Shown in pieces: positions 32,123-32,503 of a stretch of 32,503 bases of DNA. This stretch comes from an uncultured Prevotella sp. (GTDB taxonomy: Bacteria > Bacteroidota > Bacteroidia > Bacteroidales > Bacteroidaceae). Location: the NCBI GenBank assembly GCA_946186945.1, contig CAMHPC010000016.1, positions 1 through 32,503 on the forward strand, in the 5' to 3' direction. A program made the translations under genes and the position numbers. Positions within the stretch are counted from its first letter, which is position 1; each line of letters opens with the position of its first letter. A model generated the notes under the pieces. The model ran no database searches. It had not been told where the DNA came from and worked only from the letters and a program-made list of their open reading frames with translations.

Positions 32123-32503
32123 TTAGCATATAAAATCTGCCAAAAGAGTATTGACATCAATATGTTTAACTGTGATATCGGTGTTTGAGGAGAAAAGAGC
32201 CACTGACATCATCAAATCCGGGTCGTCTATCAGGTCAGATGTGACAAATATATTCTCATGTTTATTGAGTACTGTCTTTAAGTTTTCGCGGATGCCTTCA
32301 CCAGTGAGTTTCAGCACAGCCTCTTTCTTGGTCCACAACTTCATAAACTCATATACCGGTGGCTCTTTTGAGAAGATTTGTTCACATTCTGCCTCATTCA
32401 TCGAATATCTGATGAGGGAGTCGCCTATTTTTCTCACTCGTTCAGCGTCCACTCCTACATGCACGTTTCCCACAGCGCATACGGCAACCCCTTGACAGTG
32501 ACT
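32123..32503 (-). CDS. 4'-phosphopantetheinyl transferase superfamily protein (5' end outside window)
   Basis: The frame stays open to the right edge, so the gene starts beyond the window; 126 codons are present. The residues at the edge (SHCQGVAVCAVGNVHVGVDAE read across two lines of sequence) resemble the SHS...CA....GVDIE motif of Sfp-type transferases, with the magnesium-binding D-x-E as DAE. The second motif is visible as LWTKKEAVLK, matching W(T/S)xKEAxxK. The enzyme moves the phosphopantetheine arm from coenzyme A to acyl- or peptidyl-carrier proteins. It lies 60 nt upstream of hflX on the same strand, but hflX has its own promoter. Which carrier protein it serves cannot be told here. 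Confidence 0.85.
   Translation of the reverse strand, partial: SHCQGVAVCAVGNVHVGVDAERVRKIGDSLIRYSMNEAECEQIFSKEPPVYEFMKLWTKKEAVLKLTGEGIRENLKTVLNKHENIFVTSDLIDDPDLMMSVALFSSNTDITVKHIDVNTLLADFIC

Noticed and set aside
1..32503. A tRNA, rRNA, prophage, insertion sequence or defence system
   Set aside because: No tRNA-like cloverleaf, rRNA segment, transposase, integrase or nuclease-type defence gene was recognised; the only accessory trace is the toxin relic near 19.7 kb.

Overview
The window looks like a chromosomal segment of a Bacteroidota species, most likely Prevotella or a close relative. Three things point there. Many intergenic regions carry Bacteroidota-type promoter boxes (-7 TAnnTTTG, several with a -33 TTTG 19-20 nt upstream) and I see no clear Shine-Dalgarno sequences. 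The gene families are typical of the phylum: UpxY antiterminator, DUF4954, a PurF-like protein starting MGGFFG, and a 29-residue COX24-type protein next to HU. A secreted protein ends in the Prevotella-style tail 'YNIAGQRV...GKKYMNK'. No tRNA, rRNA, CRISPR array, insertion sequence or prophage was recognised. Most of the region is ordinary core genome.

Layout. 1-591 is the 3' end of pyruvate:ferredoxin oxidoreductase with its terminator. 739-4283 (minus) holds, in transcription order, a UpxY/NusG-like factor, a PurF-like protein without the glutaminase cysteine, a LuxR-type regulator with a degenerate receiver, and an LEA-like repeat lipoprotein. At 4284-4453 two promoters face away from each other; the plus-strand one drives a zinc-ribbon/proline-glutamine-repeat/YARHG membrane protein. 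A lone FecE-type ABC ATPase (minus) follows, divergent from carB (plus). 9841-13421 (plus) holds a modular secreted protein and an FMN-dependent nitronate monooxygenase/FabK-like enzyme. 13614-18478 (plus) is an apparent operon of valS, a clostripain-type lipoprotein protease and a membrane-anchored alpha/beta hydrolase.

18515-20998 (minus) holds dapA, a 5'-truncated YafQ-type toxin remnant, a Sel1-repeat protein and a DUF4332 helix-hairpin-helix protein. 21228-24313 (plus) holds type II pantothenate kinase, HU, the 29-residue basic COX24/mS38-like protein and RNase G. 24367-32063 (minus) is a tightly spaced series read as hflX, DUF4954, M16 peptidase, class I fumarase. The window ends inside a 4'-phosphopantetheinyl transferase (minus).

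Functional themes. Central anaerobic metabolism is represented by PFOR and fumarase, and biosynthesis by carB, dapA and coaW. CoA made through CoaW is the donor of the phosphopantetheine arm moved by the transferase at the right edge. Translation and RNA functions are valS, RNase G, HflX and the COX24-like protein. Envelope proteins are the LEA-like lipoprotein, the YARHG protein, the modular secreted protein, clostripain and M16 peptidase. No clearly new multi-gene system was found. The least ordinary items are the UpxY/YARHG divergent locus, the glutaminase-dead PurF paralogue, the toxin remnant and inverted repeats overlapping two promoters.
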